A DNA stretch of 64,000 nt from Bryopsis sp. KO-2023 (Eukaryota > Chlorophyta > Ulvophyceae > Bryopsidales > Bryopsidaceae). Below the pieces are notes generated by a model, which was not told the DNA's origin, did no database searches, and worked only from the letters and a program-made list of their open reading frames with translations. Below, one piece after another: positions 37,441 through 49,947 of this stretch (the first letter of the stretch is position 1; every line of letters starts with the position of its first letter). A program made the translations under genes and the position numbers. The stretch spans positions 5,766,001 through 5,830,000 of the forward strand of contig BSYQ01000004.1 in assembly GCA_030272585.1 (NCBI GenBank), read 5' to 3'.

Positions 37441-40400
37441 CCAGCTCAGCATGGAGAATCAGAGCCAATTTGTCACATGTTGAATTTTGTAAGCTAGATG
37501 TGCACAAGTGATCATTCAACCAGATTGGGGTCATCAGAGATTGGATGATTGTGAAACTTGGACAGGAGGTGGATGTTACCATGAGTGACACACCCTCCAA
37601 ATTTGGAAGACATCCATGCTCAGCATGGAGAATCAGAGCCAATTTGTCACATGTTGAATTCTGTAAGCTAGATGTGCACAAATGAATATTCAACCATATT
37701 GGGGTCATCAGACATTGGATGATTGTGAAACTTGGACAGGAGGTGGATGTTACCAAAAGTGACACACCCTCCAAGTTTGGGACTCATCCAAGCTCAGCAT
37801 GGAGAATCACAGCCAATTTGTCACATGTTGAATTCTGTAAGCTAGATGTGCACAAATGAACATTCAACCAGATGGGGGTCATCAGAGATTGGATGATTGT
37901 GAAACTTGGACAGGAGGTGGATGTTACCATGAGTGACACACCCTCCCAATTTGGAAGACATCCATGCTCAGCATGGAGAATCAGAGCCAATTTGTCACAT
38001 GTTGAATTCTGTAAGCTAGATGTGCACAGATGAACATTCAACCAGATTGGGGTCATCAGAGATTGGATGATTGTGAAACTTGGACAGGAGGTGGATGTTA
38101 CCATGAGTGACACACCCTCCAAATTTGGAAGACATCCATGCTCAGCATGGAGAATCAGAGCCAATTTGTCACATGTTGAATTCTGTAAGCTAGATGTGCA
38201 CAAATGAATATTCAACCATATTGGGGTCATCAGAGATTGGATGATTGTGAAACTTGGACAGGAGGTGGATGTTACCAAAAGTGACACACCCTCCAAGTTT
38301 GGGACTCATCCAAGCTCAGCATGGAGAATCAGAGCCAATTTGTCACATGTTGAATTTTGTAAGCTAGATGTGCACAAATGAACATTCAACCAGATGGGGG
38401 TCATCAGAGATTGGATGATTGTGAAACTTGGACAGGAGGTGGATGTTACCATGAGTGACACACCCTCCCAATTTGGAAGACATCCATGCTCAGCATGGAG
38501 AATCAGAGCCAATTTGTCACATGTTGAATTCTGTAAGCTAGATGTGCACAGATGAACATTCAACCAGATTGGGGTCATCAGAGATTGGATGATTGTGAAA
38601 CTTGGACAGGAGGTGGATGTTACCATGAGTGACACACCCTCCAAATTTGGAAGACATCCATGCTCAGCATGGAGAATCAGAGCCAATTTGTCACATGTTG
38701 AATTCTGTAAGCTAGATGTGCACAAATGAATATTCAACCATATTGGGGTCATCAGAGATTGGATGATTGTGAAACTTGGACAGGAGGTGGATGTTACCAG
38801 AAGTGACACACCCTCCAAATTTGGAAGACATCCATGCTCAGCATGGAGAATCAGAGCCAATTTGTCACATGTTGAATTCTGTAAGCTAGATGTGCACAAA
38901 TGAATATTCAACCATATTGGGGTCATCAGAGATTGGATGATTGTAAAACTTGGACAGGAGGTGGATGTTACCAGAAGTGACACACCCTCCAAGTTTGGGA
39001 CTCATCCAAGCTCAGCATGGAGAATCACAGCCAATTTGTCACATGTTGAATTCTGTAAGCTAGATGTGCACAAATGAACATTCAACCAGATGGGGGTCAT
39101 CAGAGATTGGATGATTGTGAAACTTGGACAGGAGGTGGATGTTACCATGAGTGACACACCCTCCAAATTTGGAAGACATCCATGCTCAGCATGGAGAATC
39201 AGAGCCAATTTGTCACATGTTGAATTCTGTAAGCTAGATGTGCACAAATGAACATTCAACCAGATTGGGGTCATGAGGGATTGGATGATTGTGAAACTTC
39301 GACAGGAGGTGGATGTTACCATGAGTGACACACCCTCCAAATTTGGGAGTCATCCAAGCTCAGCATGGAGAGTCACAGCCAATTTGTCACATGTTGAATT
39401 CTGCAAGCTAGATGTGCACAAGTGATCATTCAACCAGATTGGGGCCATGAGGGATTGGATGAAAGTGAACCTTGGACAGGAGGTGGATGTTACCAAAAGT
39501 GACACACCCTCCAAATTTGGAAGACATCCATGCTCAGCATGGAGAATCAGAGCCAATTTGTCACATGTTGAATTCTGTAAGCTAGATGTGCACAGATGAA
39601 CATTCAACCAGATTGGGGTCATCAGAGATTGGATGATTGTGAAACTTGGACAGGAGGTGGATGTTACCAAAAGTGACACACCCTCCAAGTTTGGGACTCA
39701 TCCAAGCTCAGCATGGAGAATCACAGCCAATTTGTCACATGTTGAATTCTGTAAGCTAGATGTGCACAAATGAACATTCAACCAGATGGGGGTCATCAGA
39801 GATTGGATGATTGTGAAACTTGGACAGGAGGTGGATGTTACCATGAGTGACACACCCTCCAAGTTTGGGAGTCATCCAAGCTCAGCATGGAGAATCAGAG
39901 CCAATTTGTCACATGTTGAATTCTGTAAGCTAGATGTGCACAAATGAACATTCAACCAGATTGGGGTCATGAGGGATTGGATGATTGTGAAACTTCGACA
40001 GGAGGTGGATGTTACCATGAGTGACACACCCTCCAAATTTGGAAGACATCCATGCTCAGCATGGAGAATCAGAGCCAATTTGTCACATGTTGAATTCTGT
40101 AAGCTAGATGTGCACAAATGAACATTCAGCCAGATGGGGGCCATAAGAGATTGGATGAAAGTGAAACTTGGACAGGAGGTGGATGTTACCAAAAGTAACC
40201 CACCCTCCAAAATTGGGAGACATCCATGCTCAGCATGGAGAATCACAGCCAATTTGTCACATGTTGAATTCTGTAAGCTAGATGTGCACAAATGAACATT
40301 CAACCAGATGGGGGTCATGAGGGATTGGATGAAAGTGAAACTTGGACAGGAGGTGGATGTTACCATGAGTGACACACCCTCCCAATTTGGAAGACATCCA

Positions 40401-43400
40401 TGCTCAGCATGGAGAATCAGAGCCAATTTGTCACATGTTGAATTCTGTAAGCTAGATGTGCACAGATGAACATTCAACCAGATTGGGGTCATCAGAGATT
40501 GGATGATTGTGAAACTTGGACAGGAGGTGGATGTTACCAGAAGTGACACACCCTCCAAGTTTGGGACTCATCCAAGCTCAGCATGGAGAATCACAGCCAA
40601 TTTGTCACATGTTGAATTCTGTAAGCTAGATGTGCACAAATGAACATTCAACCAGATGGGGGTCATCAGAGATTGGATGATTGTGAAACTTGGACAGGAG
40701 GTGGATGTTACCAAAAGTGACACACCCTCCAAGTTTGGGACTCATCCAAGCTCAGCATGGAGAATCACAGCCAATTTGTCACATGTTGAATTCTGTAAGC
40801 TAGATGTGCACAAATGAACATTCAACCAGATGGGGGTCATCAGAGATTGGATGATTGTGAAACTTGGACAGGAGGTGGATAATACCATGAGTGACACACC
40901 CTCCCAATTTGGAAGACATCCATGCTCAGCATGGAGAATCAGAGCCAATTTGTCACATGTTGAATTCTGTAAGCTAGATGTGCACAGATGAACATTCAAC
41001 CAGATTGGGGTCATCAGAGATTGGATGATTGTGAAACTTGGACAGGAGGTGGATGTTACCAAAAGTAACCCACCCTCCAAATTTGGAAGACATCCATGCT
41101 CAGCATGGAGAATCAGAGCCAATTTGTCACATGTTGAATTCTGTAAGCTAGATGTGCACAAATGAATATTCAACCATATTGGGGTCATCAGAGATTGGAT
41201 GATTGTGAAACTTGGACAGGAGGTGGATGTTACCAAAAGTGACACACCCTCCAAGTTTGGGACTCATCCAAGCTCAGCATGGAGAATCACAGCCAATTTG
41301 TCACATGTTGAATTCTGTAAGCTAGATGTGCACAAATGAACATTCAACCAGATGGGGGTCATCAGAGATTGGATGATTGTGAAACTTGGACAGGAGGTGG
41401 ATGTTACCATGAGTGACACACCCTCCCAATTTGGAAGACATCCATGCTCAGCATGGAGAATCAGAGCCAATTTGTCACATGTTGAATTCTGTAAGCTAGA
41501 TGTGCACAGATGAACATTCAACCAGATTGGGGTCATCAGAGATTGGATGATTGTGAAACTTGGACAGGAGGTGGATGTTACCATGAGTGACACACCCTCC
41601 AAATTTGGAAGACATCCATGCTCAGCATGGAGAATCAGAGCCAATTTGTCACATGTTGAATTCTGTAAGCTAGATGTGCACAAATGAATATTCAACCATA
41701 TTGGGGTCATCAGAGATTGGATGATTGTGAAACTTGGACAGGAGGTGGATGTTACCAAAAGTGACACACCCTCCAAGTTTGGGACTCATCCAAGCTCAGC
41801 ATGGAGAATCACAGCCAATTTGTCACATGTTGAATTCTGTAAGCTAGATGTGCACAAATGAACATTCAACCAGATGGGGGTCATCAGAGATTGGATGATT
41901 GTGAAACTTGGACAGGAGGTGGATGTTACCATGAGTGACACACCCTCCCAATTTGGAAGACATCCATGCTCAGCATGGAGAATCAGAGCCAATTTGTCAC
42001 ATGTTGAATTCTGTAAGCTAGATGTGCACAGATGAACATTCAACCAGATTGGGGTCATCAGAGATTGGATGATTGTGAAACTTGGACAGGAGGTGGATGT
42101 TACCAGAAGTGACACACCCTCCAAGTTTGGGACTCATCCAAGCTCAGCATGGAGAATCACAGCCAATTTGTCACATGTTGAATTCTGTAAGCTAGATGTG
42201 CACAAATGAACATTCAACCAGATGGGGGTCATCAGAGATTGGATGATTGTGAAACTTGGACAGGAGGTGGATGTTACCAAAAGTGACACACCCTCCAAGT
42301 TTGGGACTCATCCAAGCTCAGCATGGAGAATCACAGCCAATTTGTCACATGTTGAATTCTGTAAGCTAGATGTGCACAAATGAACATTCAACCAGATGGG
42401 GGTCATCAGAGATTGGATGATTGTGAAACTTGGACAGGAGGTGGATGTTACCATGAGTGACACACCCTCCCAATTTGGAAGACATCCATGCTCAGCATGG
42501 AGAATCAGAGCCAATTTGTCACATGTTGAATTCTGTAAGCTAGATGTGCACAGATGAACATTCAACCAGATTGGGGTCATCAGAGATTGGATGATTGTGA
42601 AACTTGGACAGGAGGTGGATGTTACCAGAAGTGACACACCCTCCAAGTTTGGGACTCATCCAAGCTTAGCATGGAGAATCACAGCCAATTTGTCACATGT
42701 TGAATTCTGTAAGCTAGATGTGCACAAATGAACATTCAACCAGATGGGGGTCATCAGAGATTGGATGATTGTGAAACTTGGACAGGAGGTGGATGTTACC
42801 AAAAGTGACACACCCTCCAAGTTTGGGACTCATCCAAGCTCAGCATGGAGAATCACAGCCAATTTGTCACATGTTGAATTCTGTAAGCTAGATGTGCACA
42901 AATGAACATTCAACCAGATGGGGGTCATCAGAGATTGGATGATTGTGAAACTTGGACAGGAGGTGGATGTTACCATGAGTGACACACCCTCCCAATTTGG
43001 AAGACATCCATGCTCAGCATGGAGAATCAGAGCCAATTTGTCACATGTTGAATTCTGTAAGCTAGATGTGCACAGATGAACATTCAACCAGATTGGGGTC
43101 ATCAGAGATTGGATGATTGTGAAACTTGGACAGGAGGTGGATGTTACCATGAGTGACACACCCTCCAAATTTGGAAGACATCCATGCTCAGCATGGAGAA
43201 TCAGAGCCAATTTGTCACATGTTGAATTCTGTAAGCTAGATGTGCACAAATGAATATTCAACCATATTGGGGTCATCAGAGATTGGATGATTGTGAAACT
43301 TGGACAGGAGGTGGATGTTACCAAAAGTGACACACCCTCCAAGTTTGGGACTCATCCAAGCTCAGCATGGAGAATCACAGCCAATTTGTCACATGTTGAA

Positions 43401-46400
43401 TTCTGTAAGCTAGATGTGCACAAATGAACATTCAACCAGATGGGGGTCATCAGAGATTGGATGATTGTGAAACTTGGACAGGAGGTGGATGTTACCATGA
43501 GTGACACACCCTCCCAATTTGGAAGACATCCATGCTCAGCATGGAGAATCAGAGCCAATTTGTCACATGTTGAATTCTGTAAGCTAGATGTGCACAGATG
43601 AACATTCAACCAGATTGGGGTCATCAGAGATTGGATGATTGTGAAACTTGGACAGGAGGTGGATGTTACCATGAGTGACACACCCTCCAAATTTGGAAGA
43701 CATCCATGCTCAGCATGGAGAATCAGAGCCAATTTGTCACATGTTGAATTCTGTAAGCTAGATGTGCACAAATGAATATTCAACCATATTGGGGTCATCA
43801 GAGATTGGATGATTGTGAAACTTGGACAGGAGGTGGATGTTACCAAAAGTGACACACCCTCCAAGTTTGGGACTCATCCAAGCTCAGCATGGAGAATCAC
43901 AGCCAATTTGTCACATGTTGAATTCTGTAAGCTAGATGTGCACAAATGAACATTCAACCAGATGGGGGTCATCAGAGATTGGATGATTGTGAAACTTGGA
44001 CAGGAGGTGGATGTTACCATGAGTGACACACCCTCCCAATTTGGAAGACATCCATGCTCAGCATGGAGAATCAGAGCCAATTTGTCACATGTTGAATTCT
44101 GTAAGCTAGATGTGCACAGATGAACATTCAACCAGATTGGGGTCATCAGAGATTGGATGATTGTGAAACTTGGACAGGAGGTGGATGTTACCAGAAGTGA
44201 CACACCCTCCAAGTTTGGGACTCATCCAAGCTAAGCATGGAGAATCACAGCCAATTTGTCACATGTTGAATTCTGTAAGCTAGATGTGCACAAATGAACA
44301 TTCAACCAGATGGGGGTCATCAGAGATTGGATGATTGTGAAACTTGGACAGGAGGTGGATGTTACCAAAAGTGACACACCCTCCAAGTTTGGGACTCATC
44401 CAAGCTCAGCATGGAGAATCACAGCCAATTTGTCACATGTTGAATTCTGTAAGCTAGATGTGCACAGATGAACATTCAACCAGATGGGGGTCATCAGAGA
44501 TTGGATGATTGTGAAACTTGGACAGGAGGTGGATGTTACCATGAGTGACACACCCTCCCAATTTGGAAGACATCCATGCTCAGCATGGAGAATCAGAGCC
44601 AATTTGTCACATGTTGAATTCTGTAAGCTAGATGTGCACAGATGAACATTCAACCAGATTGGGGTCATCAGAGATTGGATGATTGTGAAACTTGGACAGG
44701 AGGTGGATGTTACCATGAGTGACACACCCTCCAAATTTGGAAGACATCCATGCTCAGCATGGAGAATCAGAGCCAATTTGTCACATGTTGAATTCTGTAA
44801 GCTAGATGTGCACAAATGAATATTCAACCATATTGGGGTCATCAGAGATTGGATGATTGTGAAACTTGGACAGGAGGTGGATGTTACCAAAAGTGACACA
44901 CCCTCCAAGTTTGGGACTCATCCAAGCTCAGCATGGAGAATCACAGCCAATTTGTCACATGTTGAATTCTGTAAGCTAGATGTGCACAAATGAACATTCA
45001 ACCAGATGGGGGTCATCAGAGATTGGATGATTGTGAAACTTGGACAGGAGGTGGATGTTACCAAAAGTGACACACCCTCCAAGTTTGGGACTCATCCAAG
45101 CTCAGCATGGAGAATCACAGCCAATTTGTCACATGTTGAATTCTGTAAGCTAGATGTGCACAAATGAACATTCAACCAGATGGGGGTCATCAGAGATTGG
45201 ATGATTGTGAAACTTGGACAGGAGGTGGATGTTACCATGAGTGACACACCCTCCAAATTTGGAAGACATCCATGCTCAGCATGGAGAATCAGAGCCAATT
45301 TGTCACATGTTGAATTTTGTAAGCTAGATGTGCACAAATGAACATTCAACCAGATTGGGGTCATGAGGGATTGGATGATTGTGAAACTTGGACAGGAGGT
45401 GGATTTTACCAAAAGTGACACACCCTCCAAATTTGGGAGATATCCATGCTCAGCATGGAGAATCACAGCCAATTTGTCACATGTTGAATTCTGTAAGCTA
45501 GATGTGCACAGATGAACATTCAACCATATTGGGGTCATGAGGGATTGGATGAAAGTGAAACTTGGACAGGAGGTGGATGTTACCAAAAGTGACACACCCT
45601 CCAAATTTGGAAGACATCCATGCTCAGCATGGAGAATCACAGCCAATTTGTCACATGTTGAATTCTGTAAGCTAGATGTGCACAGATGAACATTCAACCA
45701 GATTGGGGTCATGAGGGATTGGATGAAAGTGAAACTTGGACAGGAGGTGGATGTTACCAAAAGTGACACACCCTTCAAGTTTGGGAGTCATCCAAGCTCA
45801 GCATGGAGAATCACAGCCAATTTGTCACATGTTGAATTCTGTAAGCTAGATGTGCACAGATGAACATTCAACCAGATTGGGGTTATGAGGGATTGGATGA
45901 AAGTGAAACTTGGACAGGAGGTGGATTTTACCAAAAGTGACACACCCTCCAAATTTGGGAGTCATCCATGCTCAGCATGGGGAATCACAGCCAATTTGTC
46001 ACATGTTGAATTCTGTAAGCTAGATGTGCACAAGTGAACATTCAGCCAGATTGGGGCCATAAGAGATTGGATGAAAGTGAAACTTGGACAGGAGGTGGAT
46101 GTTACCAAAAGTGACACACCCTCCAAATTTGGGAGATATCCATGCTCAGCATGGAGAATCAGAGCCAATTTGTCACATGTTGTATTCTGTAAGCTAGATG
46201 TGCACAGATGAACATTTAACCATATTGGGGTCATGAGGGATTGAATGAAAGTGAAACTTGGACAGGAGGTGGATTTTACCAAAAGTGACACACCCTCCAA
46301 ATTTGGGAGTCATCCATGCTCAGCATGGGGAATCACAGCCAATTTGTCACATGTTGAATTCTGTAAGCTAGATGTGCACAGATGAACATTCAACCAGATT

Positions 46401-47029
46401 GGGGCCTTGAGGGATTGGATGAAAGTGAAACTTGGACAGGAGGTGGATTTTACCAAAAGTGACACACCCTCCAAATTTGGGAGTCATCCATGCTCAGCAT
46501 GGGGAATCACAGCCAATTTGTCACATGTTGAATCCTGTAAGCTAGATGTGCACAAGTGAACATTCAGCTAGATTGGGGCCATAAGAGATTGGATGAAAGT
46601 GAAACTTGGACAGGAGGTGGATGTTACCAAAAGTGACACACCCTTCAAATCTGGGAGATATCCATGCTCAGCATGGAGAATCAGAGCCAATTTGTCACAT
46701 GTTGAATTCTGTAAGCTAGATGTGCACAGATGAACATTCAACCAGATTGGGGCCTTGAGGGATTGGATGAAAGTGAAACTTGGACAGGAGGTGGATGTTA
46801 CCAAAAGTGACACACCCTCCAAATTTGGGAGTCATCCATGCTCAGCATGGGGAATCACAGCCAATTTGTCACATGTTGAATCCTGTAAGCTAGATGTGCA
46901 CAAGTGAACATTCAGCTAGATTGGGGCCATAAGAGATTGGATGAAAGTGAAACTTGGACAGGAGGTGGATGTTACCAAAAGTGACACACCCTTCAAATTT
47001 GGGAGACATCGAAGCTCAGCATGGAGAAT
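37441..47029. repeat. 174-bp tandem satellite array, about 55 monomers
   Basis: Head-to-tail monomers, each containing CTCAGCATGGAGAATCA, TGTCACATGTTGAATTC and ACTTGGACAGGAGGTGGATG. The period is 174 bp. Between about 40560 and 45090 diagnostic variants (GGGACTCATCCAAGCT) recur every 522 bp or as 348 + 174, revealing a three-monomer higher-order repeat. Monomers at the right end (about 45300-47029) form a more divergent subfamily. Because 174 is a multiple of three, the - strand stays open across one to four monomers, broken by a TGA variant. I regard these frames as incidental. The size and higher-order structure resemble centromeric satellites. Confidence 0.95.
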
Positions 47030-47129
47030 CAGCCCCACCACATCTAAAATCCATACTCACATCAGTAATGATGCCATGCAATGATCAGGCAAAAACATCG
47101 TCGCCAGCCACTCGAATCACCCAAAATAG

Positions 47130-47257
47130 AATCGTCGAGTGTGACGTAGGGTGTGAGTGCGACTGGCGAAATCAAAGCAGAACTGTGTTGTTTGGAATGC
47201 AATGGGTGAATCAAATCAAAATCGGAGCTAAATTTGAAGTAGAACTGAATGAAATCG
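47130..47257 (+). CDS. Isolated pre-SET-like exon
   Basis: A 128-bp segment bounded by an acceptor (CCCAAAATAG, ending at 47129) and a GTAAGT donor at 47258. It encodes IVECDVGCECDWRNQSRTV, which resembles the end of the Cys-rich pre-SET region of Suv39/SETDB-type histone H3K9 methyltransferases (pattern IYECNxxCxCxxxCxNR). One expected cysteine before the NR motif is not in place. No SET domain was found downstream in the window. It may be a gene fragment or a chance match. Confidence 0.3.
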
Positions 47258-47377
47258 GTAAGTTAATTTATAAAAAGTTTTTGGGGGTACACCTTTCTCC
47301 TCTCCTACCAAAAACATAGTGAACCAAAACTTCTGTTTCGAAAAACACACCTTATTAGTTTTAGAAAACGTCGCCTG

Positions 47378-47496
47378 CGCGCTTTGTCGCGCGTAAAACC
47401 GTCGCGAAACGAGCGAGATCTCGCGAACCCTGTCGAGTTTACAGGGATTTTCAAAACTCGCTCGTTTCGCGACCGTTTTACGTGCGACAAAGCGCG
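47378..47496. repeat. Large palindrome 1
   Basis: Inverted arms of about 40 bp. The left arm starts CGCGCTTTGTCGCGCGTAAA and the right arm ends CGACAAAGCGCG. The centre, around TGTCGAGTTTACAGG, is less well paired than in the other copies. Confidence 0.85.
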
Positions 47497-47840
47497 TTCT
47501 GCGCGGAATATCCTCTACCAGCCGCAAAACGTTTTTTCGAAAACAAAACCCCCAGAAAACCCAGTGATAATCCATAAAGAAAATAATAATAAAGGGCTTA
47601 AAGTGTAAAACGAATCCACAGGCCCGCCCCGTTGACGAAACCACCTTAAACTTGAACCGCGCGTTCTTGGGACGCGGTCGCACCTGTGTGCGGAGTTCCG
47701 AGGAAAGAAAGTGAGCAGAGAAAAAGATCTGCTTGATTTCTGTAAACCATTAATAATGCATTTATCGATTTCGCTTAAAAACCTGTGCCAGGACCTCAAA
47801 ACACGTGAAACGCAACGCAAGGTGGTGGTAAACCGTTTTA

Positions 47841-47977
47841 CGCGCACAGCGAGCCCTGTCGCGTGGAAAACGGTTGAGGAATGGGCGAGTTCCGCCCATT
47901 TCTGTGGGATTTACAGAAATGGGCGGAACTCGCCCGTTTCTCAACCGTTTCGAGCGCGCCTGGGCTCGTTGTGCGCG
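47841..47977. repeat. Large palindrome 2
   Basis: Arms of about 65 bp run from CGCGCACAGCGAGCCC to GGGCTCGTTGTGCGCG around the core TTTCTGTgggattTACAGAAA. Confidence 0.9.
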
Positions 47978-48316
47978 GAAAACGGTAGAGAACAATTTTG
48001 TGTATGCGTTTACCAAACGCCTAGACAGGTTTGACGAGTTTTCAGACTCGTCGTGACCCTGCTCGCAGCTCTGATTCAGAATCGTCAATTGACGTGTGTA
48101 CGTCACTCGTTTCACCTGTAAATAGCTTCTAAAAGTGTGTTCGATTCGTTCCCTGAATCGAAGGGATTAATTGAAGTCAAATACTGTTCTGTTTTTTAAC
48201 TAACTCCTAGCCCACAGCCCCCCCCCCCCCCTCCACCCACAGCAAACCAAACCAAAGAACCCTCTGAAGCCACAAACAGCAAGAGGGGTTCAAAACGAAC
48301 CCAGCGCGACGAGTCG

Positions 48317-48411
48317 CGCTCGAAACGACGGAGGGACGAGCCAGCTCCGCCGATCCCTGTGAATTCCACAGGGATGGGCGGAGCTGGCTCGTTTCTTCAC
48401 CGTTTTGAGCG
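48317..48411. repeat. Large palindrome 3
   Basis: Arms run from CGCTCGAAACGACGG to CCGTTTTGAGCG around the core ATCCCTGTgaattcCACAGG, with internal blocks ACGAGCCAGCTCCGCC and GGCGGAGCTGGCTCGT. Confidence 0.9.
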
Positions 48412-48597
48412 AGAAAAGAAGCTTCGTGACCCTGAGTGAAAGCTTCACGCAGTGGTCAAGGTTTCCAAGCGAAATAAAGTGGTTTTACCCATGCATTCAT
48501 CGAAACTAAAATTAGCTCAAAACAGAACCGTCCCAAAACGTTCGTTTCTCAGCTCCTACACTCTCGAGCACTCCACCAACACTCGGAGCTCACCCAA

Positions 48598-48734
48598 ACG
48601 AAGAGAACGAGCCCAGTCACGCTCGAAACGATCTGGAATCGGGCGAGTGCCGCCCATTTCTGTGGGATTCACAGAAATGGGCGGAACTCGCCCGTTTCTC
48701 GACCGTTTCGAGCGCGACAGAGCTCGTTCTTCGC
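48598..48734. repeat. Large palindrome 4
   Basis: Arms of about 65 bp around TTTCTGTGGGATTCACAGAA, with outer blocks AGAACGAGCCC and AGCTCGTTCTTCGC. It shares the GGGCGAGTxCCGCCCAT module with palindrome 2. Confidence 0.9.
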
Positions 48735-49070
48735 AGAAACGTTTTCCTCACCCACCCACACCCCTAACTCGAAAGAAAAACGAAAAAATAAAGACTTCTG
48801 ACGGTAGAAACATGTTTATATAAAAGAGTAACTCCGTGAAAACATTCCCCGGCCTCGCCAGGCCACGAACGTCTCTCAAACTCTAGCCCAACCTCAGCGA
48901 GATCCTAACGCAGGTGCCAACGAAGTTTCAAGCGAAACCGTGAACGGAGTCGCCGCTTCTGATTTCCGTTTCGATAGGTAAGGAAATTCCTTTATTCTTA
49001 GTTCGTTTTTTCTTTCGAGTGGGCTGTTTTTCCTGGCGGAGGTCACTGCAGGTGGGTGGGCAAAGTGTTT

Positions 49071-49209
49071 CCGCGCACAGCGAGCCCTGTCGCGCGGAAA
49101 ACGGTGAAGAAACGAGCGAGTTCCGGCCATCCCTGTAATTTCCACAGGGATGGCGAGATCTCGCTCGTTTCTTCGTCGTTTCCTGCGCGACAGGGTTCGC
49201 CGTGCGCGG
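49071..49209. repeat. Large palindrome 5
   Basis: Arms of 66 bp run from CCGCGCACAGCGAGCCCTGT to GTTCGCCGTGCGCGG around a 7-nt loop. About ten mismatches separate the arms. Confidence 0.9.
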
Positions 49210-49652
49210 AAAAACGTTTCTGAGGTGGAGGTGGGAGCGACGGGCCTTGTTGCGTTGAAAACGGTGGGCTGGCGAGCCAGAACTTTGTTTTTTGTTTTTT
49301 TTTTTTTCTGGGGATCTCAGCGAGGACTCGAGGCACTCTCCTCCTGGGTAGAGTGTTCCTTCGTTTTGCAGTGGATTTCCTCCCAACATCGCTTCCCAGC
49401 TCCCACCCTCCCAACATCAACAAAAAGGACAAAGGAAAGAGACGACTGGGGGCGCCGTCAAGTGTGGCACCCGGGCGCAAGGTTGACACTTGGTGAAGGT
49501 CCTTGTGCGTTTCGCGCTGTCTGATCGTCCGGCCAGGTCGCGGCGTGGCGTGGGTCGGACGGGATCGTCGCGATCAGGCATCGATCGTACGACGCGTGCG
49601 TCGCGCTACGAGCGCGACGATGGGACGATCGGGCGCTACCATGTGACGATAG
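49210..49652. other. CG-rich right end of the repeated unit
   Basis: Very CG-rich sequence, especially 49500-49650, with many short palindromes such as GATCGTACGACGCG and an inverted pair CAAGTGT/ACACTTG near 49461-49492. No gene was recognised. It abuts the exact junction at 49653. Confidence 0.5.
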
Positions 49653-49947
49653 CCTCTCCTTATTCGGCCACGGTAGCGGTGGGACGCTTCTGGTGTAACC
49701 GCTACAGTAGCGGTCAAATCAGGGTCCCATCGCTACTGTGTCCGCATCCTTCCAGATCCTTTTTGGCCACGTATGCGCCAAGACAGACACGCACACCAGT
49801 ATGACAGACCCAGACACCGTTACGCAGTTCGTCAGTTCGCGAGGCGACAGGGTCCCAGCATTCGGACGTCGCGGCGCTCCTGTGGTGGGGGGTGGTTGAA
49901 AATGTGAAAAGGCTGGAAAAGAGTGTACGGGGGTGGATGTAGGGCGT

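Larger units (their letters stand above)
24374..49652. repeat. 25,279-bp direct tandem repeat, copy 1
   Basis: The sequence beginning CCTCTCCTTATTCGGCC at 24374 begins again at 49653, so one full unit spans 24374-49652. The flanks diverge immediately to the left (a at 24373 versus g at 49652), giving a base-exact junction. Every open frame from 24435 onward recurs at an offset of exactly 25,279 with the same translation. The unit contains a small unknown gene, the tyrosine-recombinase gene, decayed and intact satellite, a pre-SET-like exon, five palindromes and a CG-rich end. Confidence 0.95.

Noticed and set aside
37441..47029. CRISPR array
   Set aside because: Repeats of 174 bp are contiguous, with no unique spacers between short repeats, in a eukaryotic setting. 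This is a tandem satellite.
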